Shown: positions 42,161 through 50,488, counted from the stretch's first letter. The stretch is 64,000 nucleotides of DNA from Corallococcus sp. EGB (GCF_019968905.1 NZ_CP079946.1:7351356-7415355), one strand, 5' to 3'. Program-made: numbers and translations. Notes: generated from the sequence alone by a model not told the origin.

Positions 42161-43426
42161 CTACGGCTTGGAGCCTTCCGCTGAAGGAGCCGCGGCCTCG
42201 CCACCCGGCGCGGCCCCCTGAGCAGGCGCCGCGGTCTCGCCACCGTGCGAAGGCGCGACGGGCTCGGCGGCTCCCGGCGCGGGAGCGGCCTGACGCGGGG
42301 CCGGCGGAGGCGCCTTGCCGGTCACCTTGTTGACCATGTCCGCGAGCGCGGGAGGCAGCATGCCCGCCGCCGACAGGCCGAACAGCGCCACCACCGGCAG
42401 GACGATGAGCAGCAGCACCACCAGCGCCACGACCTTCAGCGGGCTGCCACGCTTCGCCGGAACCACCGGGCGCTTGCGCGCGGCCTTCGAGTCCACCGGC
42501 GGAGCGGCGTCCTCCTCGTCCTCGTCGTTGCGGGGGTCCTCGCGCGTCTCGTCCTGGCCCAGGTCCTCCTCGTCCGAGGCCTCGCCCCGGTTGCCGGGCA
42601 GGTCCAGGTCGGAGAACAGCTCGTTGAGGGGCGCGCCGCTCGCCGCGGGGGCGTCCTCCCGGGGCGCTGACACCGCGCGGCGCGGGGCCGGCGTGGGCAC
42701 GGGCGCGGGCGCCTCCCGGTTGCCGAAGAGCGTGCCTTCGTCCTCGTCGCCGTCGCGCTCGAAGTCGTCCTGGGACGGGGCGGGTTCGTTCTCCGCGTAG
42801 AAGGGCTGCTGGGGCTCCGGCTCGCGGCGGGCGGGCGCGGCCGCGCGCGCGGGAGGCGGGGCGACGGGCTCCGGAGGAGGCGGCGGAGGCGGGGGCTCTG
42901 GCGGCGCGGCCGGCGTGAGCAGCGCGGCCAGCTCCGGGATGTCGGAGCCGCGCTTCCAGTCCGGCATGCCCTGGCGCCAGAAGAAGCTGCGCGCGCTGAT
43001 GGTGCCCGCGGCCATCCACTCGGCCACGGCCGACTCGTCGAGCGGGCCCTCCTGCTTGTTGCGCACCATCACGAACCACGGCGCCCCGGCCGTCTGGCGG
43101 GGAGGCGCGGTGCGCGTGGGCTCATCGTCCCAGGGCGTCTGGGGGGCCGACGCGGGAGGTTTGGCGAGGGGCGCAGGCGCTGCCACGGCGGACACCGGAG
43201 CCGGGGCGGCGGGCGCGGCGGCGCCACCTCCCGCCAGCGAACGCTCCTGGGCTCGGATCCGCTCCACGTCGGCGAGCGACACCACGCGGGTGCTCTCCTC
43301 CTCGGCGGGCCCTTCCACGGTAATGACGTTCTGGCAGTTCTTGCAGCGGACCTTGACCGTCTTGCCGCGGACCTTCTCGTCCGCAATGGAGTACCGCTTC
43401 TGGCAATTGTCGCAGGTGAAGTTCAA
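42161..43426 (-). CDS. MJ0042 zinc-ribbon plus GYF-domain transmembrane protein, GltJ-like N-terminus
   Basis: A 421-residue protein. The zinc ribbon is at the terminus: Cys5, Cys8, Cys28, Cys31 (NFTCDNCQKRYSIADEKV, VRCKNCQN). A GYF-type domain follows at about 110-165 (PWFVMVRNKQEGPLDESAVA, WRQGMPDWKRGSDIPEL). Long Pro-rich and acidic disordered segments lead to one membrane helix near 335-360 (VVALVVLLLIVLPVVALFG) and an Ala/Pro-rich tail. This order (zinc finger, GYF, linker, membrane) resembles the N-terminal part of the Myxococcus gliding protein GltJ, which binds MglA; this protein is shorter, so it may be a paralog with another role. TTG 43426 is chosen because it places the ribbon at residue 3; ATG 43519 is the alternative. 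Confidence 0.78.
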   Translation of the reverse strand: MNFTCDNCQKRYSIADEKVRGKTVKVRCKNCQNVITVEGPAEEESTRVVSLADVERIRAQERSLAGGGAAAPAAPAPVSAVAAPAPLAKPPASAPQTPWDDEPTRTAPPRQTAGAPWFVMVRNKQEGPLDESAVAEWMAAGTISARSFFWRQGMPDWKRGSDIPELAALLTPAAPPEPPPPPPPPEPVAPPPARAAAPARREPEPQQPFYAENEPAPSQDDFERDGDEDEGTLFGNREAPAPVPTPAPRRAVSAPREDAPAASGAPLNELFSDLDLPGNRGEASDEEDLGQDETREDPRNDEDEEDAAPPVDSKAARKRPVVPAKRGSPLKVVALVVLLLIVLPVVALFGLSAAGMLPPALADMVNKVTGKAPPPAPRQAAPAPGAAEPVAPSHGGETAAPAQGAAPGGEAAAPSAEGSKP

Positions 43427-43567
43427 AGGGGGCGTCCGGCTCTCGGGGGAAACCGGCAAGGATGCTACCGCCAGAAATCTCCGACGCAAACACACGGTTG
43501 ACTCTGTTCTTCGGCCCAACTATTCAGCCGCCCTCGGTTTCACTCCAGGCTTCTACGAGGGTGGCGC

Positions 43568-43855
43568 ATGCCGGCGAAGGATCTCGGGACCAAGCACACG
43601 TGCTTCAAGTGCGGGACGAAGTTCTACGACATGAAGAAGCCGGATCCCATCTGCCCCAAGTGCGGTGAGGATCAGCGGAACCAGCCCAAGCCCGCCGCCG
43701 AGCCCCGGCGCGGCCGCCTGGCCGCCGCACCGAAGGTCATCGAGCCCGAGCCCGAGGAGGCGCCCGCGTCCGAGGAGGACGAGGAGAACCTCGACTCCTT
43801 CGGAGATGACGAGGACTCCGAGGCGAGTGCCGAGCCCGAGGACGACGACATCTAG
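43568..43855 (+). CDS. FYDLN-type zinc-ribbon small acidic protein (TIGR02300-like)
   Basis: A 95-residue protein with a zinc ribbon (Cys12, Cys15, Cys29, Cys32: TCFKCGTKFYDMKKPDPICP then KCGEDQ) and a strongly acidic, disordered tail ending in EPEDDDI. The FYDMKK segment and acidic tail match the FYDLN_acid/TIGR02300 family of unknown function. ATG is preceded by GAGGGTG at good distance. It is transcribed divergently from the zinc-ribbon/GYF gene across a 141-base gap and is followed by a strong terminator. Confidence 0.85.
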   Translation: MPAKDLGTKHTCFKCGTKFYDMKKPDPICPKCGEDQRNQPKPAAEPRRGRLAAAPKVIEPEPEEAPASEEDEENLDSFGDDEDSEASAEPEDDDI

Positions 43856-43880
43856 CGTCTCGTTCAAGGTCGCATCACGC

Positions 43881-43910
43881 GGGGCCCCCCGAGCTGCTCG
43901 GGCGGGCCCC
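43881..43910 (+). terminator. Strong intrinsic terminator
   Basis: A 13-bp GC stem with one bulged C (GGGGCCC CCCGAG, loop CTG, CTCGGG C GGGCCCC) begins 25 bases after the FYDLN-type gene stop and is followed by TTCGTCGTTT. Confidence 0.7.
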
Positions 43911-44007
43911 TTCGTCGTTTCCGCCCTTCTGGTCACCCGGGAACGGGAACGAACCACCCGGAGCGGGGACCCCGGGAAAGGGGCCCGCGCCGCTCCGCGA
44001 CGCCACC

Positions 44008-44196
44008 TCAGGTGCCGCTCAGGCGCTCGTGGGACGACGCCAGCGACAGCTCGGTGAGCGCGCTCTGGAGCTTCTCGTACAGGGTGGGCCCCATCTCCTG
44101 CATGCCCACCGGCCGGGTCTCCTTGCCGCGGCGGGACCCCACGGGCAGGCGCTCCGCCTCCGCGGATGCCGTGGGTTGCTTCCTGGACTGATGCAT
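44008..44196 (-). CDS. Small hypothetical protein, 62 residues
   Basis: A short frame starting MHQSRKQPTASAEAERLPVG, basic in its first half, with a C-terminal helix (TLYEKLQSALTELSLASSHE). No signal peptide, cysteine or known motif. Support for translation comes from GAGGGGG about ten bases before the ATG, the same unusual ribosome-site form seen before the membrane-protein gene at 56772, and from a composition normal for this genome. It lies in a roughly 500-base interval with no other gene, between the FYDLN-type gene terminator and a cupredoxin-like lipoprotein gene. Function unknown. Confidence 0.45.
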   Translation of the reverse strand: MHQSRKQPTASAEAERLPVGSRRGKETRPVGMQEMGPTLYEKLQSALTELSLASSHERLSGT

Positions 44197-44358
44197 GGTG
44201 ATTCCCCCTCAGGCGGAAGTGTTGGCTTCCTGGAAAGCAATTTTGCCACCAAGACAGAAGTCTGAACAAGGGGCGTGCTTCTCGGCACTTGGACGGCCCC
44301 CCCAGGCCGACGCTTTCGTCGCCCTGGCGTCGGACGCGACAACGGTGTCAGGGGCTCC

Positions 44359-45162
44359 CTATTTCCCCGGACCGGCCTGACGCAGCGCATCCACCCCCCA
44401 GGTCTGGTCGACCTGGACGGTCTCCCCTGCCCGGACGGTGACGGTCCGAGAGGTCTCCGGCAGCCGCTCGTGCCAGAAGACGAGCGTGTGGGCGCCTTCG
44501 GGGACGCGCATCCGGAAGCGGCCATCCGGCGTGGTGGTGGTGAAGTACGGATGGTCGAAGGTGCGGACCACCGCGCGCATCCAAGGGTGCACGTCGCAGC
44601 GGACCTGGACGGTGCCCGGTTCCGCGGGCAGGGGGCGGCGCAGGGTCATGCCCTCCAGGGGCATGGCGACGTTGAAGACGGAACGGTTGGTCCCGGACTG
44701 GGCGCGCACGTTGTGCACCAGCGGGTCGGAGTTGCGCAGCGAGAGCTCGCCGCCGGCCTTCGCCGCGAGCGCGGGCGGTTCGTAGTGGCATTGCTTCTGG
44801 TCCAGCACGGGCTGGGGCGCGGGCGTCTCCGGGGCGGGGAGCGCGGCGCCGTCCTGGAGCGAGACGACGGCGTAGGCGATTGCGCCCTCCCCTCCCACCA
44901 CGAGGGAGCGGTCCTCCGCCTGGTCGCCACACACACTGGCGACGGTGGCCGAGGTCGGCGCGCTGGGGGCCTGGGGAGGCGTCCCGGTCAGCAGCACGCG
45001 CCCCTCGATTTCGCCCCACTTCACGGGTCCGGAGGGCCGTGGCGCGGCCGCGGCGGCAGGGGGCGTGGCCGAGGGCGGCGGAGGGGGTGGTGACTCCCGG
45101 CAGGCCGTGGCGGCGAGGAGGAGCGCGGGAGCGAGGAGGGAGCGCGGATGGAGGCGGAACAC
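44359..45162 (-). CDS. Cupredoxin-like lipoprotein with complete type-1 copper ligand pattern
   Basis: A 267-residue lipoprotein (LLLAATAC, Cys21) with a Pro/Ala tether. The mature part reads GEIEGRVLLTGTPP, then SLRNSDPLVHNVRAQSGTN and VQVRCDVHPWMRAVVRTFDH; His in VHNV, Cys in RCDVH, His in DVHPW and Met in PWM match the plastocyanin-like copper set. The last about 60 residues (TTTTPDGRFRMRVPEGAHTL, FWHERL) form a carboxypeptidase-regulatory-like beta domain. The layout resembles proteins annotated as methylamine-utilisation-type cupredoxins. A periplasmic electron-transfer or copper-binding role is inferred. GTG 45162 has GGGGAG immediately upstream; the longer frame to 45243 is less likely. 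Confidence 0.78.
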   Translation of the reverse strand: MFRLHPRSLLAPALLLAATACRESPPPPPPSATPPAAAAAPRPSGPVKWGEIEGRVLLTGTPPQAPSAPTSATVASVCGDQAEDRSLVVGGEGAIAYAVVSLQDGAALPAPETPAPQPVLDQKQCHYEPPALAAKAGGELSLRNSDPLVHNVRAQSGTNRSVFNVAMPLEGMTLRRPLPAEPGTVQVRCDVHPWMRAVVRTFDHPYFTTTTPDGRFRMRVPEGAHTLVFWHERLPETSRTVTVRAGETVQVDQTWGVDALRQAGPGK

Positions 45163-45322
45163 GGCTCCCCGTCTAACGGGTGCGTGAAGCGGATTCAAAC
45201 GCTCCAGAGGCAGGCGGAGAACACGGGATGGACGCATCCCCAATTACGCGTTGGAACCCCAGCACCCTTGTTGGTACAAGAGCCGAGCCGCGCGTCGGTG
45301 CGGCCGTGTGGGAGGCAGCAAC

Positions 45323-46057
45323 TTGCGGGAGAAACTGAAGGCCTTGGCGGAGCTGCAGAAGGTGGACCTCGAGGTCGCCTCGCTCCGGAAGGCGGCGGAC
45401 GTGCATCCCCGCCAGATTTCCGAGCTGGAGCGGGAGCTGGGGGTCGCGCGCAATGGCATCGAATCCGAGCGGACACGCCTGGCCGACCTGGAGAAGCAGA
45501 AGGCCCTGCTCGAGCAGAACATCACGGACGAGAAGGACAAGGTGAAGAAGTGGGAAGCGCGCCTGTCCGACCAGCGCTCCACGCGTGAGTACTCGGCGCT
45601 CGCTCGCGAAATCGACATCGCGAAGAAGGGCATCCTCACCCAGTCCGAGGCGCTCACGGAGAAGGTGAAGGAGCTGGGCCAGGCTCGCGAGGCCATCAAG
45701 GGCAAGGAGGCGGACTACGCCACCAAGCAGCAGGGCCTGTCGGGCCGGATGACGGAGCTGCGCGGGAAGCTGGGCGAGTCCGAGGCCCAGGTGAAGGAGC
45801 TGGAGGGCCGCCGCGCGGAGGTCGCCGCGAACGTGGACGCCAACCTGCTGCGCCGCTACGAGGTCATCCGCAAGAAGAAGCTGCCGGCGCTCGTGGGCGT
45901 GGTGGCGGGTACCTGCCAGGGCTGCAACATGAACCTGCCCCCGCAGATGTACAACATGCTGCGCACCACGCTGGGCACCGACGTGTGCCCCTCGTGCAAC
46001 CGCATCATCTTCGCCGTCGAAGCCCTGCAGGAGCCGAAGGAAAACGCCGAGAAGTAG
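45323..46057 (+). CDS. C4-type zinc-ribbon coiled-coil protein (COG1579)
   Basis: A 244-residue protein. Residues about 1-175 are a long coiled-coil hairpin (LREKLKALAELQKVDLEVAS; SELERELGVARNGIESERTR). The C-terminal part has a four-Cys zinc ribbon (GTCQGCNMNLPPQ, DVCPSCNRIIF). This is the COG1579 architecture; a role linked to nucleic-acid metabolism is often suggested because the gene is frequently next to an RNase H-like gene, as here. TTG 45323 is chosen because GGAGG lies seven bases before it and it starts the coiled coil directly; the frame is open from 45251. It diverges from the cupredoxin-like gene. Confidence 0.85.
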   Translation: MREKLKALAELQKVDLEVASLRKAADVHPRQISELERELGVARNGIESERTRLADLEKQKALLEQNITDEKDKVKKWEARLSDQRSTREYSALAREIDIAKKGILTQSEALTEKVKELGQAREAIKGKEADYATKQQGLSGRMTELRGKLGESEAQVKELEGRRAEVAANVDANLLRRYEVIRKKKLPALVGVVAGTCQGCNMNLPPQMYNMLRTTLGTDVCPSCNRIIFAVEALQEPKENAEK

Positions 46058-46085
46058 CGGCGCGTCACCTTCGGTCCCCTCCCCC

Positions 46086-46736
46086 ATGCCGACCCCTTCG
46101 CTCGTCGACGTTCTCCGTCACATCGCCCGTGAGGAGCCGCTGACGGCGACGGTGCGCGCCTTTCGCGGGCTCACCCGCGAGCACCTGGGCCAGTTGCTGG
46201 ACGAAGCCGCCGAGCAGCTGGGCGGCGGTCCACGCGAGGCCGAGGCTCCCGCATCAGAGCCCGCCCCGCTGACGGCGCCTGAATCCACCGTGCCGAGCAT
46301 CGAGGCCGTGGCACCCGCGGCGGGTGGCGCGCTGAACCGCGTGCGCGTCTATTCGGACGGAGCGGCGCGAGGAAACCCGGGCCCTGCCGGCGCGGGAGCG
46401 GTGCTGATGAACGCCGAGGGCGCGGTGGTGGCGCGCCTGGGCAAGTTCCTGGGGCACCAGACGAACAACTACGCCGAGTACATGGGCCTGCTCATCGGCC
46501 TGCAGCACGCCAAGAGCCTGGGCGCGCGCGAGGTGGAGGTGTTCGCGGACAGCGAGCTGCTCATCCGCCAGTTGGGTGGGCGCTACCAGGTGAAGAGCCC
46601 CACGCTGAAGCCCTTGTTCCTGGAGGCGCAGAAGCTGCTGGCCACGTTCGGTAAGGTGAAGCTCGCCCACGTCCCCCGCGCGCAGAACGCGGAAGCGGAC
46701 GAGATGAGCAACCGCGCCATCGACGAGCGGATGTAG
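46086..46736 (+). CDS. rnhA: Ribonuclease HI family protein with N-terminal extension
   Basis: A 216-residue protein. Residues about 84-216 form an RNase HI domain with the acidic catalytic set Asp91 (VYSDGAARGNPGPAGAG), Glu131 (NNYAEYMGLLIGL), Asp155 (VFADSELLIRQL) and Asp205 (NAEADEMSN). It lacks the basic handle region of E. coli RNase HI, as in the short bacterial/archaeal type. The first about 80 residues (VLRHIAREEPLTATVRAFRG) form a helical extension followed by an Ala/Pro linker. It hydrolyses RNA in RNA-DNA hybrids. It lies 28 bases after the COG1579 gene, a frequent pairing. Confidence 0.9.
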   Translation: MPTPSLVDVLRHIAREEPLTATVRAFRGLTREHLGQLLDEAAEQLGGGPREAEAPASEPAPLTAPESTVPSIEAVAPAAGGALNRVRVYSDGAARGNPGPAGAGAVLMNAEGAVVARLGKFLGHQTNNYAEYMGLLIGLQHAKSLGAREVEVFADSELLIRQLGGRYQVKSPTLKPLFLEAQKLLATFGKVKLAHVPRAQNAEADEMSNRAIDERM

Positions 46737-46749
46737 CACGGGAGGAAGC

Positions 46750-47112
46750 ATGCACCACCTGAGACGCGACTTCGGCCTCGCGTTCCTGCTGTTCGGTGCC
46801 ATGGCGCTCCTCCCCGGTCTCTATTTTTCGCACCTGACGTGGGCCGACTCGCCTCGTGAGCACGCGGCGGATGCCGTGGCGTGCGAGCCAACGGCCTCGG
46901 TGCGGAGCTGCGAAGGTTCGACCTGCAGTGGCCTCAGCTGGTCCGAGTGGGCGCTCGAACATGACGAGATCAGCAAGAGCGACTTTCGCATGGTCCGCGA
47001 GGCGGGCCGGCTCTTCCTCGGAGCAGGCCTGGTCCTGCTTGGCGTGGGTGGCGTGCTCTTTCGAAACGGCGGAAAGCCAGTCCAGGCTCGAAGCGGTTTG
47101 ACACCGACCTAA
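46750..47112 (+). CDS. Hypothetical two-helix membrane protein
   Basis: A 120-residue protein with a hydrophobic N-terminal segment (FGLAFLLFGAMALLPGLYF), a loop with three cysteines (VACEPTASVRSCEGSTCSG) and a second hydrophobic segment near 87-105 (RLFLGAGLVLLGVGGVLF). The loop is probably periplasmic. I do not recognise the family. It starts 13 bases after the RNase HI stop with GGGAGGAAGC upstream of ATG, so it is probably translated with that operon. Its stop overlaps the end of the convergent gene at 47109 by four bases. Codon choice is slightly more relaxed than that of the flanking genes. Confidence 0.6.
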   Translation: MHHLRRDFGLAFLLFGAMALLPGLYFSHLTWADSPREHAADAVACEPTASVRSCEGSTCSGLSWSEWALEHDEISKSDFRMVREAGRLFLGAGLVLLGVGGVLFRNGGKPVQARSGLTPT

Positions 47113-47609
47113 ACGGCCGATGCATTCGAAGCGGCGCCAATGCTGTCACTCACGGGTTGAGCAAGGGCAGCCACTTCGTGTTCCAGCGCAGCTGCGTCCG
47201 AAACAACCAACCACTCGGGTTTCGCCGCGCCACGGACGCCGATGACCAGGAGTCGCTCGCCTTCGTGTCGAACGGATTCAATCTCGTCGTGGCGGATGCT
47301 CCAGGTCGACAGTTGAACGTTGAAGCGGTGAGGGCGGAACCCGAGCCGTCGATCCGTGATCAGGAACCGCCCGCCACGGGCCTCGCCGTTGAGGAAATGG
47401 TTCGCGACCACCTCCCGGACCACAGACTCCCCAGCCTCCAGCTCAAACGTCGGAGTCGCACTGAGCGCTCTCGTGACGGCCCAGATCGGCCCGACCACCA
47501 GCGCGGCGACCCCAAGCCCACAGAACGCGCTCATTCCACCCAACAGGGCAAGGCCGGAGATTGAGTCGAGGCCCCTTTCGATTGTGGCCGGCAGGACCAA
47601 CATGAACAT
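47109..47609 (-). CDS. Membrane-anchored GRAM/PH-like domain protein
   Basis: A 166-residue protein with one or two hydrophobic helices (ISGLALLGGMSAFCGLGVAA; ALVVGPIWAVTRAL) followed by a GRAM-like domain: TFELEAGESVVREVVANHFL, GGRFLITDRRLGFRPHRFNV, TWSIRHDEIESVRHEGERL. Such domains are small lipid- or protein-binding modules. The 5' end overlaps the 3' end of the TPR gene by 167 bases in another frame; either that TPR gene has suffered a late frameshift, or this gene starts lower (ATG at 47534 gives MSAFCGLG). Third-position GC in this part is lower than elsewhere in the window. Confidence 0.6.
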   Translation of the reverse strand: MFMLVLPATIERGLDSISGLALLGGMSAFCGLGVAALVVGPIWAVTRALSATPTFELEAGESVVREVVANHFLNGEARGGRFLITDRRLGFRPHRFNVQLSTWSIRHDEIESVRHEGERLLVIGVRGAAKPEWLVVSDAAALEHEVAALAQPVSDSIGAASNASAV

Positions 47610-48627
47610 CCCCGTGGCTCCCGCTCCATCGACTCACGAGAAATGCCAATGGCGCGATTGCCACCCTCGGAGCAAGGCGCCCCGTCGCTTGCCTGAGCGT
47701 CACCACCAACAGCCAGATGAGCGCGACGACCGCAATGGGTCGCGTCTTGTCCATCGGGCTCTCCGCACCGAGAGAGGCCAGCCCATTCAAGGCGTCTTGC
47801 ACTTGCGGATGACTGTCATGCTCGAAGGTCTTCCGAGCGATGGCCAGCGCGGCTTCGTAGTGCTCCCGAGCGGCGCCGCGATTGCCGCTTCGCTGCTCCA
47901 GTTCGCCGAGAAGGCAGAACACTGCTCCGGTCTCGGGGTGCTCTTCGCCGCGGATCATCTGCGTCAACGCCAACGCCCGTACCAGGAGCGGCCGGGCTCC
48001 AGGAAGGTCGCCCTGGCGCATCAGGATCGTGCCCACGGTGGTCATCGAAGTGGCGACGTCGGCGTCTTCTTCTCCCCGCAGGGACTTCCATTCTTCAAAC
48101 GCACGGCGCGAGTACCGGGCCGCCTCGTCGAGGTGCGGCGTGGGTCCGTCGAGAAGGACATTGGCCAGGTTGTCCAGAACCCGAGCCCGTTCGGGCGTAG
48201 CATCGCCCTGTTCGAGCACGGCAAGGCATTTCTCGAGCGTCGCTCGCGCCTCCTCCAGCCTGCCAGACGCACGGTAGGCCATCGCCAGATTGTTGAGCGC
48301 CTGCCGATGAAGCTGCGGCGCGTCCGGGTCTGATGACCGCTGCAAGCCATCGGCGGCATGTTCGAGCAATGGGATTGCGCGAGCGGCATCTCCCCGGCGT
48401 CGGTAGGAAACGCCCAGGTTGATCTCGTCGTTCAGCACCTCGATGTGCTCGGGGCCGTAGTGCCGGGCCCACAGCTCGATGGCTTCCTGAAGCGGCTTCT
48501 CGGCTTCGACATACCGGCCGGCGGCCTGAGAGTCGTGGGCCTGCGTCTCGAGCTCGCGCGCACGAGCGACATCCCCTGGCGGCATCGCGGCAAGGCCCAC
48601 GGCGAGCAGCACGTAGAGTCCTGACAT
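47443..48627 (-). CDS. TPR-repeat exported protein, C-terminus possibly frameshifted
   Basis: A 394-residue protein with a signal-like start (MSGLYVLLAVGLAAMPPGD) and about six TPR units between residues 25 and 260 (ARELETQAHDSQAAGRYVEA; ALNNLAMAYRASGRLEEARA; AVFCLLGELEQRSGNRGAAR). A hydrophobic helix follows (PIAVVALIWLLVVTLRQATG). The final about 80 residues (GHNRKGPRLNLRPCPVGWNE) look unlike a protein and overlap the GRAM-like gene in another frame. A frameshift shortly after the membrane helix, near 47640, would explain this. TPR proteins mediate protein contacts; no partner is known. ATG 48627 is chosen over the longer frame to 48699. Confidence 0.6.
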   Translation of the reverse strand: MSGLYVLLAVGLAAMPPGDVARARELETQAHDSQAAGRYVEAEKPLQEAIELWARHYGPEHIEVLNDEINLGVSYRRRGDAARAIPLLEHAADGLQRSSDPDAPQLHRQALNNLAMAYRASGRLEEARATLEKCLAVLEQGDATPERARVLDNLANVLLDGPTPHLDEAARYSRRAFEEWKSLRGEEDADVATSMTTVGTILMRQGDLPGARPLLVRALALTQMIRGEEHPETGAVFCLLGELEQRSGNRGAAREHYEAALAIARKTFEHDSHPQVQDALNGLASLGAESPMDKTRPIAVVALIWLLVVTLRQATGRLAPRVAIAPLAFLVSRWSGSHGDVHVGPAGHNRKGPRLNLRPCPVGWNERVLWAWGRRAGGRADLGRHESAQCDSDV

Positions 48628-48706
48628 CCCGCCGCCATACCACCCGGTGAGGGATGACGAGAAGCCTGCGCCCCCCACCGTCACGGCGACCCACGGCACT
48701 CCCGCG

Positions 48707-50488
48707 TCAGGGCGCCGTGTCCCGCACCACGGCCTTGGACGGCTTGGGGCGATCCCAGTTCAGGAGCGCGATGGTGACCGCGCCGGGCAGCAGGGCTTCC
48801 TTCTTCACGAGCGCGTAGGCGGCCTTGGAGTCCTTCCCCTGCGCATCCAACTGGCGCGCGAGGACCAGGTGGAGCGCGGCGCGCTCGCCCCAGTCCAGCG
48901 TCTTGAGCGACTCCACCGGCAACTTGCCGCTCAGCACGTCCAAGAGCTCGCCGTAGCCCAGCTCCACGCTCGAGGCGTCGAGCACCTTCGCCGCGAGCGC
49001 GGCGTCCCCGAGCCTCTCGAACTCCGCTGCCAGCAACGTGCCCGCCTCCTTGTCGAGATGGCGGAAGCCGAGGAAGTCCGCGTTGACGGAGGCTCGCGCG
49101 GCGAACTCGGGCCCCTCGGCGAGCGCCATCAGCACCCGCGTCGCGACCGCGAGCGAATGATCCGCGGGCACGGCACGCAGCTTCGTGGCATCCACGTGAT
49201 GACCGAGCGAGGCCGCCAGCCACTCGCGCACACTGCCCTCCGGCTCGTTCTTCTGGACGGCCTCGATGACCTGCCGCATCACCTCGTTCTTCGTGCCCTG
49301 CTCGGACGCGTGGCCGACGAGCCTCGCGAAGAGCAGCACGGCATCCAGGTCCAAGGCATTCTTCTGTTCAGCGAGCAGGAGCAGTTGCTGCGACAGCCTG
49401 CGCGTAGCCTCCTCGCGACGGCCCAGTGCCACCAGCGTTTCCGCATGCGTGTCCTGATAGCGCGAATACTCCGGGTCGCCCTGCTCCAACGCGTCCAGCA
49501 GCGGAAGCGCCTCCGCCCAGCGCTGCTGACGCACGTAGCTCACCGCCAACGCACGACGGACCATCCACTCACCAGGATGGTTGCGCAGCAGCGCCTCCAG
49601 CCGCTCCGTCCCCTCGGACACCGGCTCGACGCGCGCGAGCAGCACGGCCTTCATCACGGAGCCGGGCTCGCGCTCCAGCGCGGCCTGGTAATAGGCCCGG
49701 ACCTCGCCATTGCGCCCGGCGCGACGCATGTCGTGCATCCACATCCGGTTCATGTCCACGTCATCCGGATGGGCGTTACGCTCCGCCCGCGAAGTCGCGA
49801 CCGACGCGAGGAGTCCTTCCTCACGCGCGACCACGATCCTCCCGGCCATGGCGGCTTTTGCCACCCCAGGGGCCTCCGGCATGGCCTGCTCGATGGCTTC
49901 CGCGAGGCGGGCCGCGTCCGCAGCGCGGTGGAGCGACATCAGCCAGTTGTAGCTCATGGTCCAGCCATCCTCCGCCTGCCCCAGATGGGTGCGCGAGATG
50001 GAGTTGCCCTCCTCCTTGCGGATCGAGAGGCGCTCGGGCGGAGGGGTGAGCACGTAGTCGATGTGCCCTACCCGTGCGAAGGTCGTGCCCGCGAGGGCCC
50101 TCGGGGTGGACTCCGGCTGGGTGTTGGGATTGAAGCGGGTGTAGGTGACCGTCGTCGTGTAGAGGGGCGCGGCGCCCAGCACGTTGTAGACGAAGAGGCC
50201 CCCCTCGTCGGTCACGAACACCGTCTCGTGGGCCAACGTTCGCTGGTCGTTCCGGATGTCCACCTCCAGCGGCCCCACCGGCATCGGGCGCGACAGGTGA
50301 CCATTCGCCGCGAGCGTGAAGCGCTCCTCGCCCGCGGTGACGGACACGGGCATGGGCAGCGCGTTCACGAAGAGCACCTGCTCATGGCCCTTGAGGGAGT
50401 GGGCCCCGGCCACGATGGCGAGCGCGCAGACACTGATGCCGGCCAGCAGCAACCAGCCCTGGCGCGGCGAGGTCGAAGGAGCACTCAC
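48707..50488 (-). CDS. TPR-like membrane protein, last gene of the chaperone-protease operon
   Basis: A 593-residue protein with one N-terminal membrane helix (WLLLAGISVCALAIVAGAHS), a beta-rich segment (LFVNALPMPVSVTAGEERFT; EVDIRNDQRTLAHETVFVTD) and then a long helical-repeat region to the end with TPR-like units (AYYQAALEREPGSVMKAVLL; ALAVSYVRQQRWAEALPLLD). The topology suggests that the repeats face the periplasm. The GTG start overlaps the J-TPR gene stop by four bases (GTGA). It is therefore part of the operon hscC, lon-like, J-TPR, this gene, and may be the extracytoplasmic or assembly partner of that system. I recognise no specific family. Confidence 0.72.
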   Translation of the reverse strand: MSAPSTSPRQGWLLLAGISVCALAIVAGAHSLKGHEQVLFVNALPMPVSVTAGEERFTLAANGHLSRPMPVGPLEVDIRNDQRTLAHETVFVTDEGGLFVYNVLGAAPLYTTTVTYTRFNPNTQPESTPRALAGTTFARVGHIDYVLTPPPERLSIRKEEGNSISRTHLGQAEDGWTMSYNWLMSLHRAADAARLAEAIEQAMPEAPGVAKAAMAGRIVVAREEGLLASVATSRAERNAHPDDVDMNRMWMHDMRRAGRNGEVRAYYQAALEREPGSVMKAVLLARVEPVSEGTERLEALLRNHPGEWMVRRALAVSYVRQQRWAEALPLLDALEQGDPEYSRYQDTHAETLVALGRREEATRRLSQQLLLLAEQKNALDLDAVLLFARLVGHASEQGTKNEVMRQVIEAVQKNEPEGSVREWLAASLGHHVDATKLRAVPADHSLAVATRVLMALAEGPEFAARASVNADFLGFRHLDKEAGTLLAAEFERLGDAALAAKVLDASSVELGYGELLDVLSGKLPVESLKTLDWGERAALHLVLARQLDAQGKDSKAAYALVKKEALLPGAVTIALLNWDRPKPSKAVVRDTAP

